Assembly (NCBI GenBank): GCA_030426705.1 | Contig: JAUHXW010000020.1 | Location: 1 to 16,637 of the forward strand | Source: Gammaproteobacteria bacterium | Lineage (GTDB): Bacteria; Pseudomonadota; Gammaproteobacteria; Xanthomonadales; Marinicellaceae | Reading direction: 5' to 3' | Length of the DNA: 16,637 nucleotides | In this document: piece by piece, positions 8,012 through 15,001 of the stretch | Numbering within the stretch: the first letter of the stretch is position 1 | Layout: each line of letters begins with the position of its first letter | Position numbers and translations under genes: made by a program | Notes under the pieces: generated by a model | What the model was told of the DNA's origin: nothing | Seen by the model: the letters and a program-made list of their open reading frames with translations, nothing else | The model's database searches: none

Positions 8012-8210
8012 GAAAAAGCAGTCCAATACACGGATGTTTAGGCTTTTTGCCTTCGGCAAGCCGCCTTAACAACAAAACGAGCCTGTTATTGGCAAATTTA
8101 TTCAGCGCTTCCATGCGCTTCACCCCTTCGGGGCTTGCGTGAAAGTTCATTCCATATGAACTTTTTTCAACGCAGAGTGGCTCATTTTTAAACTTTTTAT
8201 CTTCGTTCAC
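8004..8210 (-). CDS. Small ORF inside the repeat element (doubtful)
   Basis: A GTG-started 68-residue reading frame (MNEDKKFKNEPLCVEKSSYG... ending HPCIGLLFPP) lies wholly within the inverted-repeat element. I recognise no domain. It has no Shine-Dalgarno and overlaps several hairpins. Its composition (RRLAEGKKPKHPC) looks like a translation of structured repeat DNA. Automated annotation may call it a hypothetical protein, and copies would recur wherever the element does. Real translation is unlikely but not excluded. Confidence 0.2.
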   Translation of the reverse strand: MNEDKKFKNEPLCVEKSSYGMNFHASPEGVKRMEALNKFANNRLVLLLRRLAEGKKPKHPCIGLLFPP

Positions 8211-8251
8211 GAATCGAGCAAAGGTCTCGATTAATCAAATAGACTTGTTAT

Positions 8252-8737
8252 TCAGTCATTAGTGCCTTTATTGTCTAAAATCGTGACTATTGGCCTAAAT
8301 TTCAAGTTCAGTGAAAATAAATCTTTACGCATCATCAGGTAAACCAATCCGAATCCCAACAACAGACCCATCATGGCTGTTACATCATTGTTAAAACCCA
8401 GCCACTTGCCAATAAAGTGTCCAACACTTAATGTTCCGATACAAATGATTAATGGCAGTAAGTACAACAATCCACTGAATCTGTATAAATCATGTTCTGA
8501 AATATGGATGCCAATTAACTGACCCAAAGACAGTTTTTTCTTCATGAGATTATTCTGATCATTGAGTTGATAGTTTTGATGGTTTTGACTCAAGGTGAAA
8601 ACATTTTTTTTCATTGCAAACAAATTGAAAAGTGGCTTGTTGCAACTTCCTGTGCAACCGGCACACTTTTCAGTTTCTTGCAATTGAAGAGTCACCGAGT
8701 GTTTGCCCTGAGCAACCACTCTGGTTAGTCGATTCAT
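8252..8737 (-). CDS. rseC: RseC/MucC-like inner-membrane protein
   Basis: RseC is an accessory inner-membrane protein of the sigma-E operon, also linked to the Rnf/Rsx complex that reduces SoxR. The 161-residue protein has the family layout: a short N-terminal domain with cysteines 25, 28 and 32 (KCAGCTGSCNK), then two transmembrane helices (about 87-108 and 117-135), and a short cytoplasmic tail. The cysteine cluster could bind a metal or Fe-S centre; this is inferred. Its ATG overlaps the rseA stop as ATGA, so the two are translationally coupled. It directly follows rseA, with no rseB between them. Confidence 0.88.
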   Translation of the reverse strand: MNRLTRVVAQGKHSVTLQLQETEKCAGCTGSCNKPLFNLFAMKKNVFTLSQNHQNYQLNDQNNLMKKKLSLGQLIGIHISEHDLYRFSGLLYLLPLIICIGTLSVGHFIGKWLGFNNDVTAMMGLLLGFGLVYLMMRKDLFSLNLKFRPIVTILDNKGTND

Positions 8738-9324
8738 TCGTCAGCTTGGTATTTTGCGTTGTGTACCCGCGTTTTGATGATCATGTCATTGACATAGTCG
8801 GTATTGTAATAGACCGGAATCGTCAGCTGATTATTAGATTCATTGATATACTCTTGTACCTGTGGTGTCAACGATGGGAAGCGACTGTAGCCAGTGGGTT
8901 GTTCCACCCTAACCACAGTGGCATTGGGCGGATTAATCAATTGTTTTGATGTTTTTGCGAACACCGGTTGATTAACTGTTTGCTCAATCTGATTCATGTT
9001 ATTGAATGAAAATACGGCAAACAATGCGACCGAAGCTGCAATGGCACCACCGGTAAAACTTTTTAACCAGCCATTGGTTTTTTTGGCTACTGTTGTTTTC
9101 TGATGTTCATGACTGTTAAGTTGTGCCACCACTGCAGAACCCAAATCCTGAATCAAAGGCGCATCGTGTTCTTTTTGTAAACATGACCTTAGCATGTGAT
9201 AAGTATTCCAACTGCTCTTCAGCTCACTGTCTGATTGCATTCTTTTTAACAAGAACTTGCTGCAATCGCTCGACAATTCACCATCCATCAGTTCTGAAAT
9301 GTTTTGATTAGACTTATCTGACAT
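8734..9324 (-). CDS. rseA: Anti-sigma-E factor RseA (MucA-like)
   Basis: RseA is a single-pass membrane protein whose cytoplasmic domain holds sigma-E inactive until regulated proteolysis. Residues 8-55 carry the anti-sigma signature (ISELMDGELS, then SWNTYHMLRSCLQ). One transmembrane helix spans about 90-107. The periplasmic part (110-196) ends in YNTDYVNDMIIKTRV, similar in kind to MucA proteins. Length 196 is close to MucA and a little shorter than E. coli RseA. The ATG at 9324 lies inside the end of rpoE (11-base overlap), so sigma and anti-sigma should be made in a fixed ratio. In relatives the periplasmic domain is shielded by RseB, which is not encoded here. Confidence 0.9.
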   Translation of the reverse strand: MSDKSNQNISELMDGELSSDCSKFLLKRMQSDSELKSSWNTYHMLRSCLQKEHDAPLIQDLGSAVVAQLNSHEHQKTTVAKKTNGWLKSFTGGAIAASVALFAVFSFNNMNQIEQTVNQPVFAKTSKQLINPPNATVVRVEQPTGYSRFPSLTPQVQEYINESNNQLTIPVYYNTDYVNDMIIKTRVHNAKYQADE

Positions 9325-9919
9325 TTTGTTTTCTCGTATTCTCGTCTTGTAACAATGGTCTCATGGCCTGATCTATGGCATCACGAGCCCTGAAAATTCT
9401 TGATCGGACTGTACCAATTGGGCAGTCCATTTTTTCGGCAATTTCTTCATAACTCAAACCATCCACTTCACGTAATACAATGGCTGTTTTTAAATCGTCG
9501 GGTAATGTAGCAATTGCTTTTGACATGGTTTGTTCTAACTCTCCCCTTGCATAGACAGCATCGGGGGTGTCAAGGTTCCGTTGATCTTCATTACTGCTGA
9601 AATTTTCCGCTTCTTCGAATTCAACCTGGGTGTTTTGGATTCGTCTGGACTTCGAAACCAAATGATTTTTTGAAGTGTTGACTGCAATGCGATAAATCCA
9701 GGTATAAAACGAGCTGTCACCCCTGAAATTGGGCAAAGCTCGAAAAACTTTGATAAAGACTTCCTGCGCCACATCCTGGATTTCATGTCTGTCTTTGACA
9801 AATTTCGAAATCACGTTGGCAACTTTCTGCTGATACCGATTAACCAACAATTCAAATGCTTCCATTTTGCCTTGTTTTGCTTGATTCACCAGTTCGGCAT
9901 CGAGTGTTTTTTCAGACAT
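9314..9919 (-). CDS. rpoE: RNA polymerase sigma-E factor (RpoE/AlgU, ECF family)
   Basis: This extracytoplasmic-function sigma factor directs transcription of envelope-stress genes. Region 2 (YQQKVANVISKFV through NFRGDSSFYTWIYRIAVNTS) and region 4 with its helix-turn-helix (LSYEEIAEKMDCPIGTVRSRIFRARDAI) align closely with E. coli RpoE from memory. I place the start at ATG 9919, giving 201 residues beginning MSEKTLDAEL, which lines up with the E. coli start MSEQLTDQVL. A longer frame from GTG 9985 would add 22 residues without homology, lacks a usable ribosome binding site, and runs through the candidate sigma-E promoter at 9956-9984. An intermediate ATG at 9943 is also possible. The end overlaps rseA by 11 bases. 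Confidence 0.95.
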   Translation of the reverse strand: MSEKTLDAELVNQAKQGKMEAFELLVNRYQQKVANVISKFVKDRHEIQDVAQEVFIKVFRALPNFRGDSSFYTWIYRIAVNTSKNHLVSKSRRIQNTQVEFEEAENFSSNEDQRNLDTPDAVYARGELEQTMSKAIATLPDDLKTAIVLREVDGLSYEEIAEKMDCPIGTVRSRIFRARDAIDQAMRPLLQDENTRKQNVR

Positions 9920-9955
9920 CTTATCTTCTTCAGCTGAGTTCATTGAATTGCCTGC

Positions 9956-9984
9956 TTTGACTGTGGTTGTTCCAAAATAGTTCA
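9956..9984 (-). promoter_or_regulatory. Candidate sigma-E-dependent promoter of rpoE (autoregulation)
   Basis: On the minus strand TGAACTA (9978-9984) carries the GAACT core of the sigma-E -35 (GGAACTT). It is followed after 16 bases by GTCAAA (9956-9961), a match to the -10 family GTCTAA/TCAAA. The spacing is at or one base above the usual range. The predicted start near 9950 leaves a leader of about 30 bases before ATG 9919. The site begins 9 bases after the stop of the GGDEF/EAL gene. rpoE genes are commonly self-activated. Confidence 0.5.
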
Positions 9985-9993
9985 CTCCATGTT

Positions 9994-12561
9994 TTATTTT
10001 TTTAATATTTCTTCACGCTGATTCAAAATTCTTTCAATTTCTTTGGCTGGTAAAGGCCTACTGAATAAATAACCTTGAAAATAATCACAGCCTTTATTGG
10101 TCAAATACAACCTTTGCTCTTCTGTTTCCACCCCCTCTGCAACAATGGCATGACCCACTCTTTTGGCCATATCAATGGTGGCATCCAAAATGGCCTCATC
10201 ATCAGGACTGAGTCCAATATTTTTAACAAACACCTGATCAATTTTGAGTGTTTTAGCTGGAATTTTTCTTAAATAGTCCAGGGTTGAATGTCCTGTGCCA
10301 AAATCATCTATCGATAATGTACATCCCAAACCTACGATTTTTTTGAATGTCAGCAATGCATCCTTAACACTTTTAAATTTTTCACTTTCCGTGATTTCAA
10401 AATCAACATGCTTGGGATGGACCCCTATAGAATCAATGATGTGGTTGATTTTGTCAGTTAGTTCCTTGTCATTCAATTGCACAGGCGAAAGATTAATCGA
10501 CATATTCAAGGGCAATTTATACCTGTCTTGCCATTTTTTTAAACTCTTGCAGGCTTTTTCTATGACCAAAAGACCTATCGGAAATATCAATTCTGATTGT
10601 TCTGCCAACGGAATAAACAACCCAGGGCTGATGATTCCCAGTTCTGGGTGTTCCCATCGAACCAGGGCTTCAAAACCAATCAAATCTTCACTGACTGCAT
10701 CAATTTTAGGTTGATAATAAACATCAATTTGATCCAGCTCTATTGCTGCTTGCAAGTTCCTGACCATTTCCTCACTTTGTTTGGCATGGTCACCATCCAA
10801 TGAGTTATCGAATACCACATAGCGGTTTTTTCCGTTTAATTTGGCGTTGTATAAAGCCACGTCAGCATTTTTAATCAATTTACTGACTGATGTGCCGTGA
10901 TCAGGGAAATAGGCCCCGCCAATAGACAAGGTAAGATTAATTTCACTGCCATTGCTGATTTTAATAGGATTGGCCGCATCTACCAAGATGTTGTGCGCAA
11001 CCTCTGCTACTTTATCAGTATTAATATCATTATGAAGAAACACCAAAAATTCATCACCAGCATATCTGGCAGCAACACCGTAATGACCTACATTTTTATT
11101 CAAAATTTTAGCCACATTGACCAGAACATCATCGCCCACATCATGACCCAATGAATCATTGATGATCTTGAATCGATCTAAATCTATGAACAACAAAGCC
11201 ATAGCTGCCTTCGACTTGAGATTTTTCTCTATTGCCGTTTCTATGGTTTTTATGATATACCTGCGGTTCAGCAATTCGGTCAAAACATCATACCGACTTT
11301 CTGACTCGTGTGATTTTTGCAGGGCCTGAAAAGCCATGGTTTTTTTGTATTGATTGGCCAGTTGGCCAAATAAAAGTTTAAAAGAATCCCACCTTTTTAT
11401 TCTTTTCAACCCGCCAACAATCAGAAAATCATCGTTATCATTATCAACAGAACAATCAAAAACCATCAAAGAAGAAACCGCATAAAAATTAAGGAATTCA
11501 TCGGCTGGAATGGCTTTGTTGGCTTCTGCTGGTAAAAAAATAGAACCTTGAGATTTGGCTTTACGTTGTATGAAATCATGGCTGCTGGCAATATAGTACT
11601 CAGCATAATTGTTTAATGAACAATCCCAAATGACCTCCTGACTGCTGCCACGAGGTCTTTTTCTGACCACAAAACAAAATTCAGCACCGATGGTTTTTAT
11701 CATTTTTTTCAAGTCATCCAATGCGCTTTGTCCAGAAAAGTCAACTGCTGCAATATAACTCAAAAATCGCAGAAACTTTGCATGAAAAAGTTTCTCAGTC
11801 TGATTATAAAATTCAGCCAAATAATATGATTTACTGTCAAAATTAGCCGTATAAAAATCAATGCGTAAAGGTACTTCTAAACCTTTGTGGTTGTATACTG
11901 CTTTCTGTGAATAATGACCAGACTCATTGAGTTTGGCTTGTAACTTGAGTAATTCCTGTGGTTTTCTTAAACGACAAATTTTATGCCAAAAATGACCTTT
12001 GAGCTGATCCTTTTTAACACCAAACTCGTTAAGAAAAGCATCATTCATCTCAATAAATTCATGTTTTTTGGTATCAATCAGTGCTTTGGGTAAACTTGAC
12101 ATTTGAAAATACAAATTCAAGTAGCTTTCCAACTCATCAACTTTTTCAGCCGTTTTGACCGATTCCAAACTGCCACCCGTTAAAGCCGCACCTTTGGCCA
12201 ACAACTCCTGTTGTGAAATGGGAGAAAAGAACAATCCTTCAACATGTTTTTCAATTTCTTCACGTTGATTAGGGGTTAATTTCATTTTTGTAGACACCAG
12301 AGCAATGGAGGTTATGTGTTTATGAGTTTCAACAATCTCTTTGATTTGATCGATGTTTTGAACCCAATTTGCTGAAATTTCAAAAGCCAGAACATCAAAT
12401 GGATCCTCTGTTTGATTCAGCAATTCTCTCATTTGACTGATGTCACTGGCGGTGAAAATTTTTTCGGCATCCAGATCATCAAAATAGTTAAAGAATTGCA
12501 AGCGGTCTTTTTTGTCACTGCAAGCAATCAGAACATTTTTTTTAAGGAAGCTCACTGACAT
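9994..12561 (-). CDS. Pseudo-receiver/PAS/GAF-like GGDEF-EAL cyclic-di-GMP enzyme
   Basis: An 855-residue protein with tandem domains that make and break cyclic di-GMP. Residues 8-125 fold like a response-regulator receiver, but the phospho-acceptor position is E61 (DVLAFEIS) and the conserved lysine position is S113 (FFSPIS), so it is probably not phosphorylated. A PAS-like segment (about 148-255) and a GAF-like segment (265-405) follow. The GGDEF domain starts YDVLTELLNRRY and has AGDEF at 501-505, a variant usually compatible with cyclase activity; the RxxD inhibitory site is absent. The EAL domain has EAL at 631-633, N690, E722, DDFGTG 752-757, K773, E809 and Q829, so the hydrolase site looks complete. 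There are no transmembrane segments. Its ATG lies 20 bases inside the preceding unknown gene. Net activity cannot be decided from sequence. Confidence 0.92.
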   Translation of the reverse strand: MSVSFLKKNVLIACSDKKDRLQFFNYFDDLDAEKIFTASDISQMRELLNQTEDPFDVLAFEISANWVQNIDQIKEIVETHKHITSIALVSTKMKLTPNQREEIEKHVEGLFFSPISQQELLAKGAALTGGSLESVKTAEKVDELESYLNLYFQMSSLPKALIDTKKHEFIEMNDAFLNEFGVKKDQLKGHFWHKICRLRKPQELLKLQAKLNESGHYSQKAVYNHKGLEVPLRIDFYTANFDSKSYYLAEFYNQTEKLFHAKFLRFLSYIAAVDFSGQSALDDLKKMIKTIGAEFCFVVRKRPRGSSQEVIWDCSLNNYAEYYIASSHDFIQRKAKSQGSIFLPAEANKAIPADEFLNFYAVSSLMVFDCSVDNDNDDFLIVGGLKRIKRWDSFKLLFGQLANQYKKTMAFQALQKSHESESRYDVLTELLNRRYIIKTIETAIEKNLKSKAAMALLFIDLDRFKIINDSLGHDVGDDVLVNVAKILNKNVGHYGVAARYAGDEFLVFLHNDINTDKVAEVAHNILVDAANPIKISNGSEINLTLSIGGAYFPDHGTSVSKLIKNADVALYNAKLNGKNRYVVFDNSLDGDHAKQSEEMVRNLQAAIELDQIDVYYQPKIDAVSEDLIGFEALVRWEHPELGIISPGLFIPLAEQSELIFPIGLLVIEKACKSLKKWQDRYKLPLNMSINLSPVQLNDKELTDKINHIIDSIGVHPKHVDFEITESEKFKSVKDALLTFKKIVGLGCTLSIDDFGTGHSTLDYLRKIPAKTLKIDQVFVKNIGLSPDDEAILDATIDMAKRVGHAIVAEGVETEEQRLYLTNKGCDYFQGYLFSRPLPAKEIERILNQREEILKK

Positions 12562-13036
12562 TCACCCATTTACCATCACGCAATACAAAATTGCCATCTA
12601 ATCCCAAGTTGAATTTGACTTCTTTACACTTGTTTTCGAAAAAGTGATGTTTTTGCCCCCTCGACAATATAAATAAAAACTTAACCGCGCCATCAAACTC
12701 ATCAACCACCATGGGGAAAAATAGTTTTGCTTGCTCCCAGGCATCTTTTTCATTAACAGGAAAAACGAAAACAGAAAAATGTTTTCTGGCAATAGCAAAT
12801 TTGATGGCTTCTTTGAAGGCGCCTGTTTTAGGCGCAGCTGGTTCGGAGCTTTTTAAATTCAATAATCCTTCTTTGTTTGACCAAAGATAAATAGCCCATC
12901 CGGTTCTTAATGACAAAGACTTGAAACTTTGAGCCAGCCCTTCAGAGTAATTTTTGTAGACGTACAAAGCACTGTTTGCGGCACGTAATTCCTCTTCTAA
13001 ATTGAGTAATTCGTGGCTGCTTAGAAATTCATCCAT
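12542..13036 (-). CDS. Hypothetical protein between pilZ and the GGDEF/EAL gene
   Basis: I do not recognise this 164-residue protein. The N terminus (about 8-36, LLNLEEELRAANSALYVYKN) is helical and could form a coiled coil. The rest looks like a soluble alpha/beta fold with hydrophobic strands WAIYLW, FSVFVFPV and KFLFILSRG, and a basic H-rich loop. There is no signal peptide, membrane helix, cysteine motif or nucleotide-binding loop. ATG at 13036 is 2 bases past the pilZ stop, and the end overlaps the GGDEF/EAL gene by 20 bases. The tight coupling on both sides suggests that its product works with that enzyme or with PilZ, but this is inference from position only. Confidence 0.75.
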   Translation of the reverse strand: MDEFLSSHELLNLEEELRAANSALYVYKNYSEGLAQSFKSLSLRTGWAIYLWSNKEGLLNLKSSEPAAPKTGAFKEAIKFAIARKHFSVFVFPVNEKDAWEQAKLFFPMVVDEFDGAVKFLFILSRGQKHHFFENKCKEVKFNLGLDGNFVLRDGKWVNVSELP

Positions 13037-13038
13037 AA

Positions 13039-13395
13039 TTACATGGTGAAAGTTGGGATATCCTGCCCTGAATAGGGGGCAAGAATACTTTGAACTTTTG
13101 TTTTAACCACTTCCATGTCGGCATTGTCTGCCATTTGAACTCCAATTCCCTGGCTTTTACCGCCTTGTGAACCTTTTGGCGTTATCCAAATGACTTTACC
13201 GGTAATCGGCATACGCTCATCGTCATCTAAGGTCAAAATCAGAAAAACATCATCTCCTAATTTGTATTTGTTGTTGGTTTTAACGAATAATCCACCATGA
13301 GTGATGAAAGGCATAAAACACTGGTGCAACTCAGCAGCACCTTGAATATTCAAGGATAAAATGCCTTTTTTAGCCATATTTCCAGCAAATGCCAT
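13039..13395 (-). CDS. pilZ: Type IV pilus assembly protein PilZ
   Basis: PilZ is a cytoplasmic protein needed for type IV pilus biogenesis; in Xanthomonas it contacts the assembly ATPase PilB and the EAL protein FimX. The 118-residue length equals Pseudomonas PilZ, and segments such as GILSL, MPFITHGGLFVKTN, YKLGDDVFLIL and GKVIWITPKGSQGG, as well as the ending PTFTM, are diagnostic. As in that namesake family, the RxxxR and D/NxSxxG motifs that bind cyclic di-GMP are absent, so it should not bind the nucleotide itself. The start at 13395 has a perfect AGGAGG 5 bases upstream. holB-pilZ is the conserved order in Pseudomonas-type genomes. The EAL-domain gene one gene downstream recalls the PilZ-FimX pairing. 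Confidence 0.95.
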   Translation of the reverse strand: MAFAGNMAKKGILSLNIQGAAELHQCFMPFITHGGLFVKTNNKYKLGDDVFLILTLDDDERMPITGKVIWITPKGSQGGKSQGIGVQMADNADMEVVKTKVQSILAPYSGQDIPTFTM

Positions 13396-13400
13396 AACAA

Positions 13401-13406
13401 CCTCCT
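13401..13406 (-). promoter_or_regulatory. Strong Shine-Dalgarno of pilZ
   Basis: Perfect AGGAGG, 5 bases before the pilZ ATG and overlapping the holB stop codon (TAGGAGG). It is the strongest ribosome binding site I noticed in the window and implies high or uncoupled translation of pilZ. Confidence 0.85.
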
Positions 13407-14373
13407 AATATGCTACTGTTGCTTTTAAATCGATTAACATGGATTCTATCAGCAACTGTTTCTTAACCTGAGTATTAGAGTTTAACATAACCAAGTTTAT
13501 CTGGTCAGCAAATTTAATAATAAGATGAAGTACTTTCGGCTTTTTTTTAACTAATTGATTTAAAGCATGATTGATGGTCGAATGTGCTTTTTCAGCATGC
13601 AATATGGACTTGGCCAATGCGTTCATATACCGGTTTAGCATAGCCCAAATAGACGTGTTATCTATGGCCGCCAAATTGGCAGCAATTTCAGATACCGACT
13701 TTTGTGCTGTTAAAGCTGCAAATATATTGTCCAGTTGCTCAATGAGCAAACCTTCTTCACCTTCTTCCAATAACTTTTGTGCAGTGAGAGGAACCCAGTC
13801 AGCCAATATCAGGGCATGCCTGACTTGATCATCTGAATATCGATTTTGGCTGTTAACCCACTTTGGTAATCGCTGTTTTTCTTCACGGTTTAAAACCACA
13901 TCCAAGGTGATACAACGGCTTTTGATGGTGGGCATCAATTTATGCTTGCTGTCAGTAAGCAAGAATAACAATCCCCGGCTGGGTGGTTCTTCAAGAAGTT
14001 TCAACAACGCATTGGCAGCAGCCGTATTCATTAAGTGTGCGCCTTCAATCACCGCCAATTTATGATCGGAACAATGTGGTGTGGATACAAAAAAATTCGT
14101 CAACTCCCGAACCATCTTCACTTTAATCAAGTTATTTTCAGGCAACAATAAATCCACGTCAGGGTGGTAACCTTGTTGATGTAAGCGACAATTTTGACAT
14201 TGACCGCAGGCAGGTGTTGATTGTCGACACAATAAGTCAGCAATAATTTGTTGCAGCAAGGCTCTTTTTCCCATTCCCTCAGAACCATTGATAATCACAG
14301 CTTGTGGCTTGCGATCAGCAGCAACAGCTTCATGCCATCCTGACAAATGTTTTTCTAACCAGTAATGACTCAT
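13405..14373 (-). CDS. holB: DNA polymerase III subunit delta'
   Basis: This is a clamp-loader subunit that works with delta and tau/gamma to place the beta clamp on primed DNA. In its 322 residues the P-loop-like NGSEGMGKR is at 29-37. The zinc-module cysteines are 49, 56, 59 and 62 (LLC...ACGQCQNC), then GYHPDVDLLLPE. The segment ANALLKLLEEPP and the SRC motif (KSRCITLDV) are typical of the AAA+ clamp-loader family. The C-terminal part is the divergent helical collar. The start codon overlaps the tmk stop as ATGA, the usual tmk-holB coupling. Length is near the family norm. Confidence 0.95.
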   Translation of the reverse strand: MSHYWLEKHLSGWHEAVAADRKPQAVIINGSEGMGKRALLQQIIADLLCRQSTPACGQCQNCRLHQQGYHPDVDLLLPENNLIKVKMVRELTNFFVSTPHCSDHKLAVIEGAHLMNTAAANALLKLLEEPPSRGLLFLLTDSKHKLMPTIKSRCITLDVVLNREEKQRLPKWVNSQNRYSDDQVRHALILADWVPLTAQKLLEEGEEGLLIEQLDNIFAALTAQKSVSEIAANLAAIDNTSIWAMLNRYMNALAKSILHAEKAHSTINHALNQLVKKKPKVLHLIIKFADQINLVMLNSNTQVKKQLLIESMLIDLKATVAY

Positions 14374-14999
14374 GACAAAGATTGCTCCCTGGCTTGTTCT
14401 AACACATCGATGATTTGTTGAGTAACCGATGCTATATCACGGTTAGCATTAATTTTTTTGATTCTATCCGGAAAATGCTCTAATCTTTTTAAATACCCTG
14501 CACGAATATTTTCAAAAAACGCTAAATCTTCTTTCTCAATGCGGTCTTTTTCAGACCTGTCTGCCGCTCGTTGTAAACCTGTTGCCGGTTCGACATCCAG
14601 ATATAAAGTCAAATCAGGCTGTGTCGTTCCAACAATCATTTCCTCAAAATACTCTATGGTTGACCAGGCAAGACCACGTCCCAGGCCTTGATAAGCAAAG
14701 CTGGCATCAACAAATCGATCAGAAACCACCCAAATGCCTTTAGCCAAATTGGGTCTGATGACTTTTTCCAAATGCTCATTACGTGCAGCAAACATCAGCA
14801 ACAATTCAGTTTTTGATTCTAAATGCTCACTGTGTAACAACAGTTTCCGAATCGCCTCGGCATTTTTCTCACCCCCGGGTTCGCGGGTCAAAACATAGGG
14901 CACGCCCCAATCATCCAAAGTGTTTTTCATAACCTTTAATGCGGTTGTTTTTCCGGCACCTTCAGAACCTTCCAAGGTGATGAATTTGGCTTTTGACAT
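14370..14999 (-). CDS. tmk: Thymidylate kinase
   Basis: It phosphorylates dTMP to dTDP with ATP, an essential step of dTTP synthesis in the cytoplasm. In its 209 residues the P-loop LEGSEGAGKTT is at 9-19, the TREPGG motif at 38-43, and DRF at 94-96 with ASFAYQGLGRG binding the nucleotide base. The lid region RAADRSEKDRIE follows. All family motifs are intact. ATG 14999 has AAAGGA (15008-15013) 8 bases upstream. It starts 2 bases after the mltG stop and overlaps holB by 4 bases. Confidence 0.97.
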   Translation of the reverse strand: MSKAKFITLEGSEGAGKTTALKVMKNTLDDWGVPYVLTREPGGEKNAEAIRKLLLHSEHLESKTELLLMFAARNEHLEKVIRPNLAKGIWVVSDRFVDASFAYQGLGRGLAWSTIEYFEEMIVGTTQPDLTLYLDVEPATGLQRAADRSEKDRIEKEDLAFFENIRAGYLKRLEHFPDRIKKINANRDIASVTQQIIDVLEQAREQSLS

Positions 15000-15001
15000 G
15001 A

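Larger units (their letters stand above)
7945..8232. repeat. Miniature inverted-repeat (MITE-like) element between rseC and mucD
   Basis: The 330-base gap between mucD and rseC is almost filled by this element. Its ends, 7945-7966 and 8211-8232, are inverted copies matching at 21 of 22 bases; the core is GAATCGAGCAAAGGTCTC and its complement. Inside are several compact hairpins: AAAGTTCAT/ATGAACTTT with a 5-base loop (8142-8164), CCCC-TTC-GGGG (8123-8133), TTGCC-TTC-GGCAA (8047-8059) and CGCC/GGCG (7998-8011), plus a run of nine A (7977-7985). A 5-base direct repeat ATTAA flanks the outer part (7939-7943 and 8230-8234), which could be a target duplication but is low-complexity. No transposase is encoded. 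Terminal repeats, size and position between two operon genes fit a non-autonomous mobile repeat. Copy number in the genome is unknown. Confidence 0.7.

Noticed and set aside
9968..9973. GGAACA as a sigma-E -35 element
   Set aside because: No suitable -10 lies 15-17 bases downstream. TGAACTA at 9978-9984 with GTCAAA fits better.
9920..9985. GTG start of rpoE at 9985
   Set aside because: The extra 22 residues have no counterpart in RpoE, the Shine-Dalgarno-like GGAG overlaps the GTG, and the sigma-E promoter candidate lies inside this stretch.
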